NCBI RefSeq assembly: GCF_000013745.1
Contig: NC_007925.1
Location: 3,906,001-3,970,000 of the forward strand
DNA length: 64,000 bases
Source: Rhodopseudomonas_A palustris_F
Lineage (GTDB): Bacteria > Pseudomonadota > Alphaproteobacteria > Rhizobiales > Xanthobacteraceae
Direction of reading: 5' to 3'
Part shown: in pieces, positions 36,354-44,566 of the stretch
Layout of the letters: the number at the start of each line of letters is the position of its first letter
Numbering within the stretch: position 1 is the first letter of the stretch
Program-made: the position numbers and the translations under genes
Notes under the pieces: generated by a model
What the model was told of the DNA's origin: nothing
Database searches by the model: none
Seen by the model: the letters and a program-made list of their open reading frames with translations, nothing else

Positions 36354-39300
36354 ATGACCGAAGAGACGCCGGAACATCGTCCGCGAACGCCGCGCTTAAG
36401 TCCGTCGCAATATATGCGCGGGCGTCGACCGCATTTGTTTTCCGATTCCAAGAAAATCGGCCAAATCGAGCTAGAACGGGAAGTGCTTTCTCATCATCTC
36501 GAAACCTTGACGAAGCAGAATGCCGAAAAGATATTCGAGAACTTCGCCAAGCGACTCGCAGAAAAATTCATTTCGCCGAACATCCGTCCGCAAACGGGGC
36601 CTACTGGCGGTGGTGACGGAAAAACAGACGCAGAGAGCTTTCCGGTCGCAAAGGAAGTTTCCGATCGATGGTTTATCGCTGACGCCTCCGCCGGGTCCGA
36701 ACGGCGAGCATTCGCGTTCAGCGCCAAGGAGGATTGGCGCGATAAAGTACAATCAGACGTCAAGGAAATCGCAGGAACCGGACGCGACTACGACCGGATC
36801 TACTTCATCACGAACCAGTATGCGTCGTCTCGCAAAAGCGCCCAAGTCCAGGACAAGCTGCAAGAGACCTATTCCATTCCTGTAACAATCCTCGATCGAA
36901 CTTGGCTTCTCGACTGCGTGTTCGATCGCGACAGCCTCGACATCGCCCATGAGACGCTAGGGGTTGGGAAAAAGGTCGCCACGCCTGTTCAGGGTCCGCG
37001 TGACCTTACGCGGCAAACCGAGTTGGACCAACTCGATCACGCGATGAACGACGGTGCGACGTATCTTGGTCAGCTTCCAATACTTGTCGAGGACGCGTTA
37101 CGCGCCGCGACGCTCGCTCGCGGGCTGGAAAGAAATCGGTATGAAGTCGATGGCCGCTTCGACCGTGCTGTCAGGCTTGCGAAAGACAACGGCCTGAAAA
37201 CCCATCAATTATTGGCGGCCTATACATGGGCGTGGACATCCTATTGGTGGTTCGAAGACGCGCGGCGCCTAACCGAGCTGTACGATGAGGTCGAGAGCCT
37301 AGCGATTTCGTCGCAAGACGCCGACGATCTGGAGCGGCTTACGAATTTGTTGCCGCTTCTTACGAACGCCGTCGACACAGGCATGCTGACGAAAGATGCA
37401 GCCAATGTTGAGAAACGACGTGAAAGCGTTGTAGCCGCGCTCGAAGTGGCGAAGTCCGACACTTCCCGCCCGAACAATTCGCTGCACGCCCACGCGCTGC
37501 TTCTATTGAGTCGCGCCACTGCAATTCGTTCGTCCGCCGATGCGGCCAAGTTTGACGGTATCTGGGATGAATTCACCGACGTAATCAAGCAATCCCACGG
37601 GCTTGGCACGTTTCCGTTCGAAATGATTGCAAAGGTCATCACGGAACTAGGCGGGTTCGCGCCAGACAGCGAAGCTTTCGATAGATTGTACGAGACGCTG
37701 ACGGATGCGATAGCGGAGCGCCAAAAGGAAGGCGCAGCAGCCAAGCTAAATAGCAAGCGCGGCTATCAGAAATTGGAGAAGGGTCTGCACTACGACGCGA
37801 TCCGCTGGTTCGGGCGAGCCGTCGGTCTTCTTGTCAAAGAAGAATATGAAGACGAACTGGTCGAAGCCCTGCGCGGTTGCAGCATTGCGTATATGCAGGC
37901 TGGTCTTTATTGGGCGGGGCGCAATTACGCGCTCGCAGCCGTTACGGGCGAGTGCCGTAAATTCAAGCAGTCTGGCAGCGTCGAGGGCATCGATCCGTCG
38001 ATATTCACACACTGGTTCGAGTGTGAACTGCAATTGGGCCGCGTTCCCTTTGCACTAACAGCGCATGAGCTGGGAGCGAACATCCGAAATGGACGCTCGC
38101 GGACGGACGAGCAGAAGGAGGTTGCGGAAGAAACGCGCATTGAACAGGGCCATCGACTTGCCGCCTTCATGATAGCAACAGAATTCTGTGATCTGCCCGC
38201 GCTAACGAAACTTCCGGCTGCGGTCGACCGCCTCGGACTTCTGCAGGTCAGCACAGCGTTGCTTTTCCTGCTTGGCGGCGATGAAGCACTGCGCGGCGAG
38301 GACGGCCTTCCGGAGACGGAAACGCCGGAGATGATTGAATCGCTCTTCAACATGATGGCGGTCGCGGGCAGAGATGCCGCATTTGTTAGGCCCGACTATC
38401 TGCTGAAAGACCAGGTGCAATTGCGATCACGCGTCCTTGGGTGTGGCATTGTCGTAAATTGCCGAAACTCCCTTACGTCGATTGGAATCGGCGAAGGCGT
38501 GTTGGGCGCGTTGGAGTCTTTGCTCGCAACCAGTCTGAATCTGACGACGTTGCCCAACTTGGATCATTTGGATATCCGCTTTATTCAAAGCGATGACGCG
38601 CCGCTTACTCCGGTGCTGAGCTTCATTGAAGAAAAGGGATCTACTGTTGCGGTTGTGACCCACCGCCCGAGGCTGACCTACGCGAACCGGGAAGAAGCTG
38701 CCGAGTTCTATGGCTGGCTCGCACAGTCGGTGATGCGGATATTTGTTACGTTCGCCGTGCCCGCAGATCCCGACGCTTGGGGCGCAGCGGTCCTAGGCGA
38801 CGAGAGCGGTTTCTCGCGGGCGATCACATTTTCGAATGTGCCGATAATGTATGGCGTCATTTTTGGCGGAAAGGAGAAAATCTCGATCGACGACTGGAGT
38901 GAAGACCGCGACAAGCCGGTCACACTCACTCGGACGGCTGCGTGGTCGCCGAAATTTCCTGAAGAGAAGGAGCGCCCAGGGCCTGTCAAATCTGGCAAAG
39001 GGCAAGCGCCAGAGGGCACGTTCGATCTCGAGAGAAAGCGGCACACTGATTATCGAGTCGTCAGTCCGATCGACGCAAGAAAATGGGATGCCGCCGTTTG
39101 GCGCGGGACATTCTATGTGTGTTCGCCTGGGTCACGCATGATACCGATACTCGGGCTCATGTTCGAAAATGCTGAGCCTGCGGCGGGAATTTTCGAGGCA
39201 TGGCGCGAGCGATTCGGCGATCGCGACGGGGAAGACAGTTTGCGGCTCGCAATTGTCACTGGAGTCAACATTTCGAACCCGCATGCTTATGCCGTTATCG

Positions 39301-39677
39301 TTGGTCCCAACATGGTCAAAATTGGGTCGGCCTCGACAGACATTGTTGGTTTCGTGGCACGGCGGAATGTAATGACGCCAACTTCGTCGAGAAACCTCGA
39401 TATGTTTCTGAGTGAGTACCGCCGTATCGGTCGGTTCATGCTCGCGCCAGCGCGCATGAGAAGCGAAACCGAGCCGCCAGATCCGATCGGCGATTTGCGG
39501 TTGGAGAAATCCAATTTGGTTGTCCGCCCCGCTTGGACTATCGGGGAAAACGATCCCGACAGTTGCGCTCTAGATCTGGATGACCCGCCAATCATTCCCA
39601 TAGACGAGGCAAACGCCCCTGTCCTGAGGGTGCTCGCCCAAAAGGCGGACTTTTTGGCTAAGCGCCGCAAGCCTTGA
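36354..39677 (+). CDS. Large protein with N-terminal PD-(D/E)xK-like nuclease domain
   Basis: 1107 residues, not a family I can name. After a basic N-terminus and a long helix (35-75), residues 84-190 look like an Mrr-type PD-(D/E)xK domain: GGGDGKTDAESFPV (Asp89/Asp92), then FAFSAKEDWRDKVQSDV (Lys125) and YDRIYFITNQYASS. Such domains form the effector end of Avs/STAND-type defence proteins. Residues about 215-700 are helical and repeat-like (TPR-like); about 700-1107 is a mixed alpha/beta C-domain. No P-loop ATPase motif is visible, so it is not a standard STAND ATPase. Its position in the island suggests a single-gene defence nuclease. Confidence 0.7.
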   Translation: MTEETPEHRPRTPRLSPSQYMRGRRPHLFSDSKKIGQIELEREVLSHHLETLTKQNAEKIFENFAKRLAEKFISPNIRPQTGPTGGGDGKTDAESFPVAKEVSDRWFIADASAGSERRAFAFSAKEDWRDKVQSDVKEIAGTGRDYDRIYFITNQYASSRKSAQVQDKLQETYSIPVTILDRTWLLDCVFDRDSLDIAHETLGVGKKVATPVQGPRDLTRQTELDQLDHAMNDGATYLGQLPILVEDALRAATLARGLERNRYEVDGRFDRAVRLAKDNGLKTHQLLAAYTWAWTSYWWFEDARRLTELYDEVESLAISSQDADDLERLTNLLPLLTNAVDTGMLTKDAANVEKRRESVVAALEVAKSDTSRPNNSLHAHALLLLSRATAIRSSADAAKFDGIWDEFTDVIKQSHGLGTFPFEMIAKVITELGGFAPDSEAFDRLYETLTDAIAERQKEGAAAKLNSKRGYQKLEKGLHYDAIRWFGRAVGLLVKEEYEDELVEALRGCSIAYMQAGLYWAGRNYALAAVTGECRKFKQSGSVEGIDPSIFTHWFECELQLGRVPFALTAHELGANIRNGRSRTDEQKEVAEETRIEQGHRLAAFMIATEFCDLPALTKLPAAVDRLGLLQVSTALLFLLGGDEALRGEDGLPETETPEMIESLFNMMAVAGRDAAFVRPDYLLKDQVQLRSRVLGCGIVVNCRNSLTSIGIGEGVLGALESLLATSLNLTTLPNLDHLDIRFIQSDDAPLTPVLSFIEEKGSTVAVVTHRPRLTYANREEAAEFYGWLAQSVMRIFVTFAVPADPDAWGAAVLGDESGFSRAITFSNVPIMYGVIFGGKEKISIDDWSEDRDKPVTLTRTAAWSPKFPEEKERPGPVKSGKGQAPEGTFDLERKRHTDYRVVSPIDARKWDAAVWRGTFYVCSPGSRMIPILGLMFENAEPAAGIFEAWRERFGDRDGEDSLRLAIVTGVNISNPHAYAVIVGPNMVKIGSASTDIVGFVARRNVMTPTSSRNLDMFLSEYRRIGRFMLAPARMRSETEPPDPIGDLRLEKSNLVVRPAWTIGENDPDSCALDLDDPPIIPIDEANAPVLRVLAQKADFLAKRRKP

Positions 39678-39939
39678 AAAGACGACAATGTGGAAACATT
39701 TCGGATTGAAGAAGGAAGCCGGGGTGAGCGTTGTAAGCAGATAGGGGCGACGTTCGGAGTCGCGACACACGCGATAAGCGAGCGAGATTTGTGACAACTA
39801 TCAGGTCCGCTCCTGGCCCGGATCGGACTTGCCAGCTTCGTTCACAATTGAGTTTTCGGCGACGTGAACGGTTGACGGATTTAGGCTATGCTCGTGCGAA
39901 CGTCATGTTGACACTCTGAGTGTCGGTTAGTGAGCAGCG

Positions 39940-40179
39940 ATGGAAGAGCCGTGGCACGATGTATTGAAGCCGCGCGGGGCAGTCATCGCTGGCATAGTTG
40001 GGCTCGTGATTGTATGGACGCTCCTCTATTATGCCTCTCACGTCGGGTACGTGTTCTGGGGCTATAGCCCTCCTGAATGGAAAAACCTTGGAACGGCTAT
40101 GATTGCGCTCGGTTTCGCCGTTCCGTACGTTTTGGTGAAATGGATATTGAAGCGGCAACAGACCGATAAAAGCGGCTAA
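39940..40179 (+). CDS. Small two-helix membrane protein
   Basis: 79 residues with two hydrophobic segments (GAVIAGIVGLVIVWTLLYYA and WKNLGTAMIALGFAVPYVLV) and a basic tail KWILKRQQTDK. The start is ATG 39940. No family is recognised. It follows the large nuclease-like gene by 260 bases on the same strand, so a partner role is possible but unproven; it is the last gene of the cargo before copG. Confidence 0.5.
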   Translation: MEEPWHDVLKPRGAVIAGIVGLVIVWTLLYYASHVGYVFWGYSPPEWKNLGTAMIALGFAVPYVLVKWILKRQQTDKSG

Positions 40180-40333
40180 GGTCAAATTCCGACTATGTTC
40201 AGGGATGTCGCTACGGATCCACGCCGACGAGGTGAGCGAGTGATGTCGCTTGCTGGCACATTTCTGCCAAGCGAATAATGGCTGCGGGACCCGCTATATG
40301 TAGAGCTGTCTATGTTAGCCAAGTCCGCTCGGA

Positions 40334-40810
40334 TCAAACGAGTCCGTTATTCTTGTCGCCAATTTCTGAAAGGGCCTCGCTTGCATGCGCTGGTGGGATG
40401 TCACGTGATAACTCCTTGATGAACCGATCACCCCTTGCCAAGCGGCGTCCGAGCGCCTGAACGAATCCTTCGAACCGCTCCAAGCCCTTGGCGCGGGCCG
40501 ATACCTGCGCACTGTCGGGCAAGGGCGGCGTGATCGTCAGCCAGAACCGGATGAACAATGAGACGGTTTCGCCGAGAATGGCGATATCCTCGTCGATAAT
40601 GTCGATCTGGCGGCCAAGCCGGTCCATGCGGCGCGCCAAGACAGCTTCTGACCGCTCCGCGGAATCTTCCGACAGAAAGGACGCCACGGCGGCCTCGATC
40701 ACTGCGGATTTGGAAACGTTACGCCGCAGCGCCAGCACCTCGACCTGTTTGAGCAGCGCCGGCTCGAAGTAGACGTTCATGCGGGTCTTGATTGGCATGG
40801 CAGAGCTCAC
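40334..40810 (-). CDS. CopG-like ribbon-helix-helix protein upstream of TrbB in ICEs
   Basis: 158 residues. The N-terminus has a ribbon-helix-helix DNA-binding fold (TRMNVYFEPALLKQVEVLAL followed by RRNVSKSAVIEAAVASFL), and the rest is helical with one hydrophobic segment (GETVSLFIRFWLTITPPLP). It starts at GTG 40810 overlapping the traG stop (GTGA), or at ATG 40798. This traG-copG pair normally precedes trbB directly; here cargo separates them. Possibly regulates transfer or assists DNA delivery with TraG. Confidence 0.85.
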   Translation of the reverse strand: MSSAMPIKTRMNVYFEPALLKQVEVLALRRNVSKSAVIEAAVASFLSEDSAERSEAVLARRMDRLGRQIDIIDEDIAILGETVSLFIRFWLTITPPLPDSAQVSARAKGLERFEGFVQALGRRLARGDRFIKELSRDIPPAHASEALSEIGDKNNGLV

Positions 40811-42801
40811 AGCCCGATGCCATCGCCGGGGTCCATCGCGGCTTGCCGCGCCACGACGCGCACGCTTTGCCGGAACGCTCGCGCCTTCGCCGCGTCGATG
40901 TCAGCCCCCTCCTCCAGCACGTCGAATTCGCGATCGGCCGGTTGTTGGTTTGGTACGATCTCCTCATGCTGGGGCAACTCCGGCTCGCGCCTGATGCCAC
41001 CGTTAGCGCGGTCACCGACGAGTTGACGATCTTGGGCCTGACGCGGGGCCGCGGCGGTGAGTTTCGGCAACGCGAGCCAATCGTGCGCCGTCATGTCGGA
41101 GCCTTGCCGAACAATCTTACCGAGGACCGGCGGCGGCAGGATGCGCTCCGCCAGGCGGCGATCCTCGTAGTAGCGCGTTTTCCTGGCACGGATCGGATGG
41201 ACACCGGAAACCAGCAGCAATTCGTCGGCGGGTGGAAGCTGCATCACCTCGCCGGGTGTCAACAGCGGCCGGGCGGTCTCCTGTCGCGACACCATCAGAT
41301 GGCCAAGCCAGGGCGCCAGCCGGTGGCCCGCATAATTGGTGGAATCGCGCAGTTCAGTCGCGGTGCCCAGCGCGTCCGAGACGCGTTTCGCGGTCCGTTC
41401 GTCGTTGGTGGCGAAGGCGACCCGGACGTGGCAATTGTCCAACACGGAATTGTTGGCGCCGTAGGCTTTTTCGATCTGGTTGAGCGATTGCGCGATCAAG
41501 AAGCTCTTGATGCCATAGCCGGCCATGAAGGCCAGCGCTGACTCGAAGAAATCCAACCGGCCCAGTGCGGGAAATTCGTCGAGCATCAGCAGCAAGCGAT
41601 GCCGACGACCGCCGGTGTTCAACTCCTCAGTGAGCCGCCGCCCTATCTGGTTGAGGATCAACCGGATCAGCGGCTTGGTGCGATTGATATCGGAGGGCGG
41701 CACCACGAGGTAGAGGCTCAGCGACGCCCGCTGCGCGATGAGATCGGCGATCCGCCAATCGCAGCGCTCGGTCACCTTGGCCACCACGGGATCGCGGTAG
41801 AGGCCGAGAAATGACATCGCGGTGGAGAGCACGCCCGAGCGTTCGTTGTCCGACTTGTTCAAGAGTTCACGGGCGGCAGAGGCGACCACGGGATGAACAC
41901 CGCTCTCGCCAAGGTGCGGCGTCGACATCATGGCGCGCAGCGTCGCTTCGACCGGGCGCTTTGGGTCGGACAGGAAGTTGGCGACCCCGGCCAGAGTCTT
42001 GTCCGGTTCAGCATAGAGGACGTGCAGGATGGCGCCGACGAGAAGGCTATGGCTGGTCTTCTCCCAATGATTGCGGCGATCGAGCGCGCCTTCCGGATCG
42101 ACCAGGATGTCGGCGATATTCTGAACGTCGCGCACTTCCTTGTCCCCACGCCGCACCTCCAACAGCGGATTGTAGGCAGCGGAAAGCGCATCGGTGGGAT
42201 CGAATTTGAGCACGCGGCCGAACCGTGACCGGAAGCCGGCCGTCAGCGTCCAATTTTCTCCCTTGATATCGTGAACGATCGTGCTGCCGGGCCAGGTTAG
42301 CAGCGTCGGGACAACCAGGCCGACGCCTTTGCCCGACCTCGTCGGTGCAAAGCACAGCACATGTTCCGGTCCGTCATGACGCAAATAGTGCTCGCGGTGG
42401 CAACCGAGGATGACGCCGTCGGGGCCGAGCAATCCCGCGCCACGAATTTCCTGTTCGGAGGCCCAGCGGGCTGAGCCGTAGGTCTCGACGCTTTTCGCTT
42501 CGCGGGCCCTTAGGATCGACAGAGTGATGGCAACCGCGATGGCGATGAATCCGCCGGATGCCGCGATAAACGCCCCTTCGACGAAGATCGAAGGCGCATA
42601 GGCATCGAAGGCATACCACCACCAGAAGAACGCCGGCGGGTAGTAGACCGGCATGCCGGGTGCCAGTTCAAACCACGGTTGCCCAAGCTGCGGCTGAAAG
42701 CCGAGCCGCCAAGCCGTCCATTGCGTCGCGGTCCACGTCGTCGTCAGCACGACGGTGAGGACGATTGCGATCTGACCCCAAAGGATACGTGTTCCCGACA
42801 T
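40807..42801 (-). CDS. traG: Type IV coupling protein TraG (VirD4-like)
   Basis: 664 residues. Inner-membrane ATPase that links the relaxosome to the secretion channel. Two N-terminal membrane helices (about 8-28 and 68-100), Walker A CFAPTRSGKGVGLVVPTLL (about 155), Walker B LLLMLDEFPALGRL (about 400) and a conserved KSFLIAQSLNQIEKAYG segment. It is translationally coupled to the CopG gene. A 133-base gap separates it from the upstream DUF2285-like gene. Confidence 0.95.
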   Translation of the reverse strand: MSGTRILWGQIAIVLTVVLTTTWTATQWTAWRLGFQPQLGQPWFELAPGMPVYYPPAFFWWWYAFDAYAPSIFVEGAFIAASGGFIAIAVAITLSILRAREAKSVETYGSARWASEQEIRGAGLLGPDGVILGCHREHYLRHDGPEHVLCFAPTRSGKGVGLVVPTLLTWPGSTIVHDIKGENWTLTAGFRSRFGRVLKFDPTDALSAAYNPLLEVRRGDKEVRDVQNIADILVDPEGALDRRNHWEKTSHSLLVGAILHVLYAEPDKTLAGVANFLSDPKRPVEATLRAMMSTPHLGESGVHPVVASAARELLNKSDNERSGVLSTAMSFLGLYRDPVVAKVTERCDWRIADLIAQRASLSLYLVVPPSDINRTKPLIRLILNQIGRRLTEELNTGGRRHRLLLMLDEFPALGRLDFFESALAFMAGYGIKSFLIAQSLNQIEKAYGANNSVLDNCHVRVAFATNDERTAKRVSDALGTATELRDSTNYAGHRLAPWLGHLMVSRQETARPLLTPGEVMQLPPADELLLVSGVHPIRARKTRYYEDRRLAERILPPPVLGKIVRQGSDMTAHDWLALPKLTAAAPRQAQDRQLVGDRANGGIRREPELPQHEEIVPNQQPADREFDVLEEGADIDAAKARAFRQSVRVVARQAAMDPGDGIGL

Positions 42802-42934
42802 GACGACTCCGATCGGCTGCTGTTGCTGACCGATCAGAGACTGAGGCAGGTAGCGAAAGGCAATTCGAAAACATCACCGTCGCGCCGCCGGATAGTGTGG
42901 CGGGGAAATCGGCGGGGCTTAGAATTTCTGCCTA

Positions 42935-43234
42935 TCAGGATCTGGAACGCCGCGCTTGTTCGACCGATTGCTCCAGCAGCCGGCGGTAGCCGCGCTTGGT
43001 CATCCATTGAGCCCGCGCCATGTGGCTTTCGAAGCAGCGCCGGGTTCTCGCCTCCTCGCGATCAGGATCGCGATGCAGCACGATGCGGGCCACCTCGGTC
43101 CAGTCTGCGCCGTCCGCCTTGGCGTCGAGCAAGCGCAGATAGGTGACCAAATGTGCCTCATCATACGGGGTGACGTCAGGACCATCAGGCGCCTGGTCAT
43201 CGACGTCGGGATCAAGCTCAAGCCCTGCCGGCAC
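42935..43234 (-). CDS. DUF2285-like small ICE protein
   Basis: 99 residues from GTG 43234, which has GAGGAG eight bases upstream. The pattern YLRLLDAKADGADWTEVARI, then DPDREEARTRRCFESHMARA and WMTKRGYRRLL resembles the helical DUF2285 fold (also in the protein at 51068), thought to bind DNA. It lies upstream of traG in many related elements. Exact role unknown. Confidence 0.75.
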   Translation of the reverse strand: MPAGLELDPDVDDQAPDGPDVTPYDEAHLVTYLRLLDAKADGADWTEVARIVLHRDPDREEARTRRCFESHMARAQWMTKRGYRRLLEQSVEQARRSRS

Positions 43235-43341
43235 GGCGCGCGCTCCTCACCCCACGGATTTCAGCAAGTATCCCAAAATGGGATAATCCCAACTCAGGAT
43301 TACCGGAATGGCTCCTTTTCTTCAATGGGGCCCCGTTCCGA

Positions 43342-43620
43342 ATGCCGAAATCGTTGCGCACGCCGCGACAGCGGCAGCTCCAATCCCTGCTCACGGCCGC
43401 CCGCAAGAAGAACGGAATGACGCAGGCCGATTTGGCAACAGCGTTGGACAAACCGCAATCCTTTGTCGCCAAGTATGAGAACGGTGAGCGACGAATTGAC
43501 GTAGTCGAGTTTATCGATATTGCCACTGCGGTGGGAGCTGTTCCCGGGGAAATTTTGGCGCAAATCCAGTCGGTGGACGAATCCGCCAAGCGAACAGGTC
43601 GCCGGTCCCGCAAAGCGTAG
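43342..43620 (+). CDS. XRE-family HTH regulator
   Basis: 92 residues with a canonical Cro/CI helix-turn-helix (LTAARKKNGMTQADLATALD then KPQSFVAKYENGERRIDVVE) and a short basic tail. It is the only plus-strand gene in the 40-64 kb conjugation block and is divergent from the DUF2285-like/traG genes, so it may repress that promoter. The target is not provable from sequence. Confidence 0.88.
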   Translation: MPKSLRTPRQRQLQSLLTAARKKNGMTQADLATALDKPQSFVAKYENGERRIDVVEFIDIATAVGAVPGEILAQIQSVDESAKRTGRRSRKA

Positions 43621-43710
43621 AGCTTCTGAACGATCGTTCCTGTTAGCCTATCACCAAGCCATGGAGCGTTGCTGCTGCGCCGCCCCGGGCGAAAAACCTG
43701 AGCCGCCGCG

Positions 43711-44208
43711 CTAGCGGCCAATCAAGCCCCGGACGTCCTTCAGCAGCACGAAGAGGTGCATGGGATCGCTGGGTGACGCAATGAAATCAAACCGCTCGTA
43801 GAACGCCCGCGCCTCGTCGTCCTTGGCGTGGACGGCGAAGGCCCGAAGCCCGGCAATTTCGGCCGCCGCCAGCGTCCGGGCCAGCGCGTCTTTCAGAAGG
43901 CCCGAGCCGATCCCTTTGCCGGCCCAGGCGCTGGCGACGGCGAGGCGAGCAAGGATCATCAGCGGGATCGGATGCCGGGCAACGCCCTTGCGCAGCCGTT
44001 CCGGGGCGCCCTCGTAACTGACGTCGCCGAACGCCAAGGTGTAGAAGCCGACCACCTCGTCCTGCGAGAGAGCCAGATAGGTCTGCGAGCTGTTGGACAA
44101 CTGGCTCTGCAGAGCATATCGGATCAGGAAACGGTTCAGCGGCTCCTTGCCGCAATCAAACCCCTCGACGCGATGATCCCGTCGCAGCTTCTCAATGCGG
44201 AACGCCAT
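43711..44208 (-). CDS. GNAT acetyltransferase toxin (TacT-like)
   Basis: 165 residues. GNAT fold with the acetyl-CoA loop (LAVASAWAGKGIGSGLLKDA) and AVHAKDDEARAFYERFDF, plus the N-terminal FDCGKEPLNRFL typical of TacT/AtaT toxins, which acetylate aminoacyl-tRNA and stop translation. Its ATG directly abuts the stop of the DUF1778 gene upstream, the standard antitoxin-toxin order. It sits between traG and the relaxase gene and probably stabilises the ICE. Confidence 0.9.
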   Translation of the reverse strand: MAFRIEKLRRDHRVEGFDCGKEPLNRFLIRYALQSQLSNSSQTYLALSQDEVVGFYTLAFGDVSYEGAPERLRKGVARHPIPLMILARLAVASAWAGKGIGSGLLKDALARTLAAAEIAGLRAFAVHAKDDEARAFYERFDFIASPSDPMHLFVLLKDVRGLIGR

Positions 44209-44496
44209 CTATTCGGTCGGGGCTTGCTCGAACACGCTGGGTTCGGTCAACAGCCGCTGCAGCCGCGGCAACGGGCGGGGCGGTGCATCGAGTGCTGCCA
44301 GAAACGCCTCCCAGCCTGCAGCGTCGAGACCAAAATGCTGACGGTCGGGCAGAGCTTCCTGTGCGCGGTCGAGCGCGCTCTCCAGCACGAATTCGCTGAC
44401 CGAGCGTCGCGAGGCTTGCGCGGCGGCATTTAGCAAACGCTTCGCCTCCGGCGTCAGCCGCAGATCGAGTTTCTCGGATCGGATGGCATTGGCCAT
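44209..44496 (-). CDS. DUF1778 antitoxin (TacA-like)
   Basis: 95 residues from ATG 44496, the first start giving the family N-terminus ANAIRSEKLDLRLTPEAKRL. Ribbon-helix-helix DNA-binding part, then LLNAAAQASRRSVSEFVLES, and a C-terminal toxin-binding tail. It precedes the GNAT toxin with a TAG-ATG junction. It should neutralise the toxin and autoregulate the operon. Confidence 0.9.
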   Translation of the reverse strand: MANAIRSEKLDLRLTPEAKRLLNAAAQASRRSVSEFVLESALDRAQEALPDRQHFGLDAAGWEAFLAALDAPPRPLPRLQRLLTEPSVFEQAPTE

Positions 44497-44566
44497 GATC
44501 GGTTCTCCTACGCGCTGTCTAGCACATCCGGCCGGCCTTGTCATGACATTGTCTGGCGCGGGATAA

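Noticed and set aside
42802..43341. oriT between traG and the XRE gene
   Set aside because: No convincing inverted repeat with a nick-site consensus could be assigned by eye.
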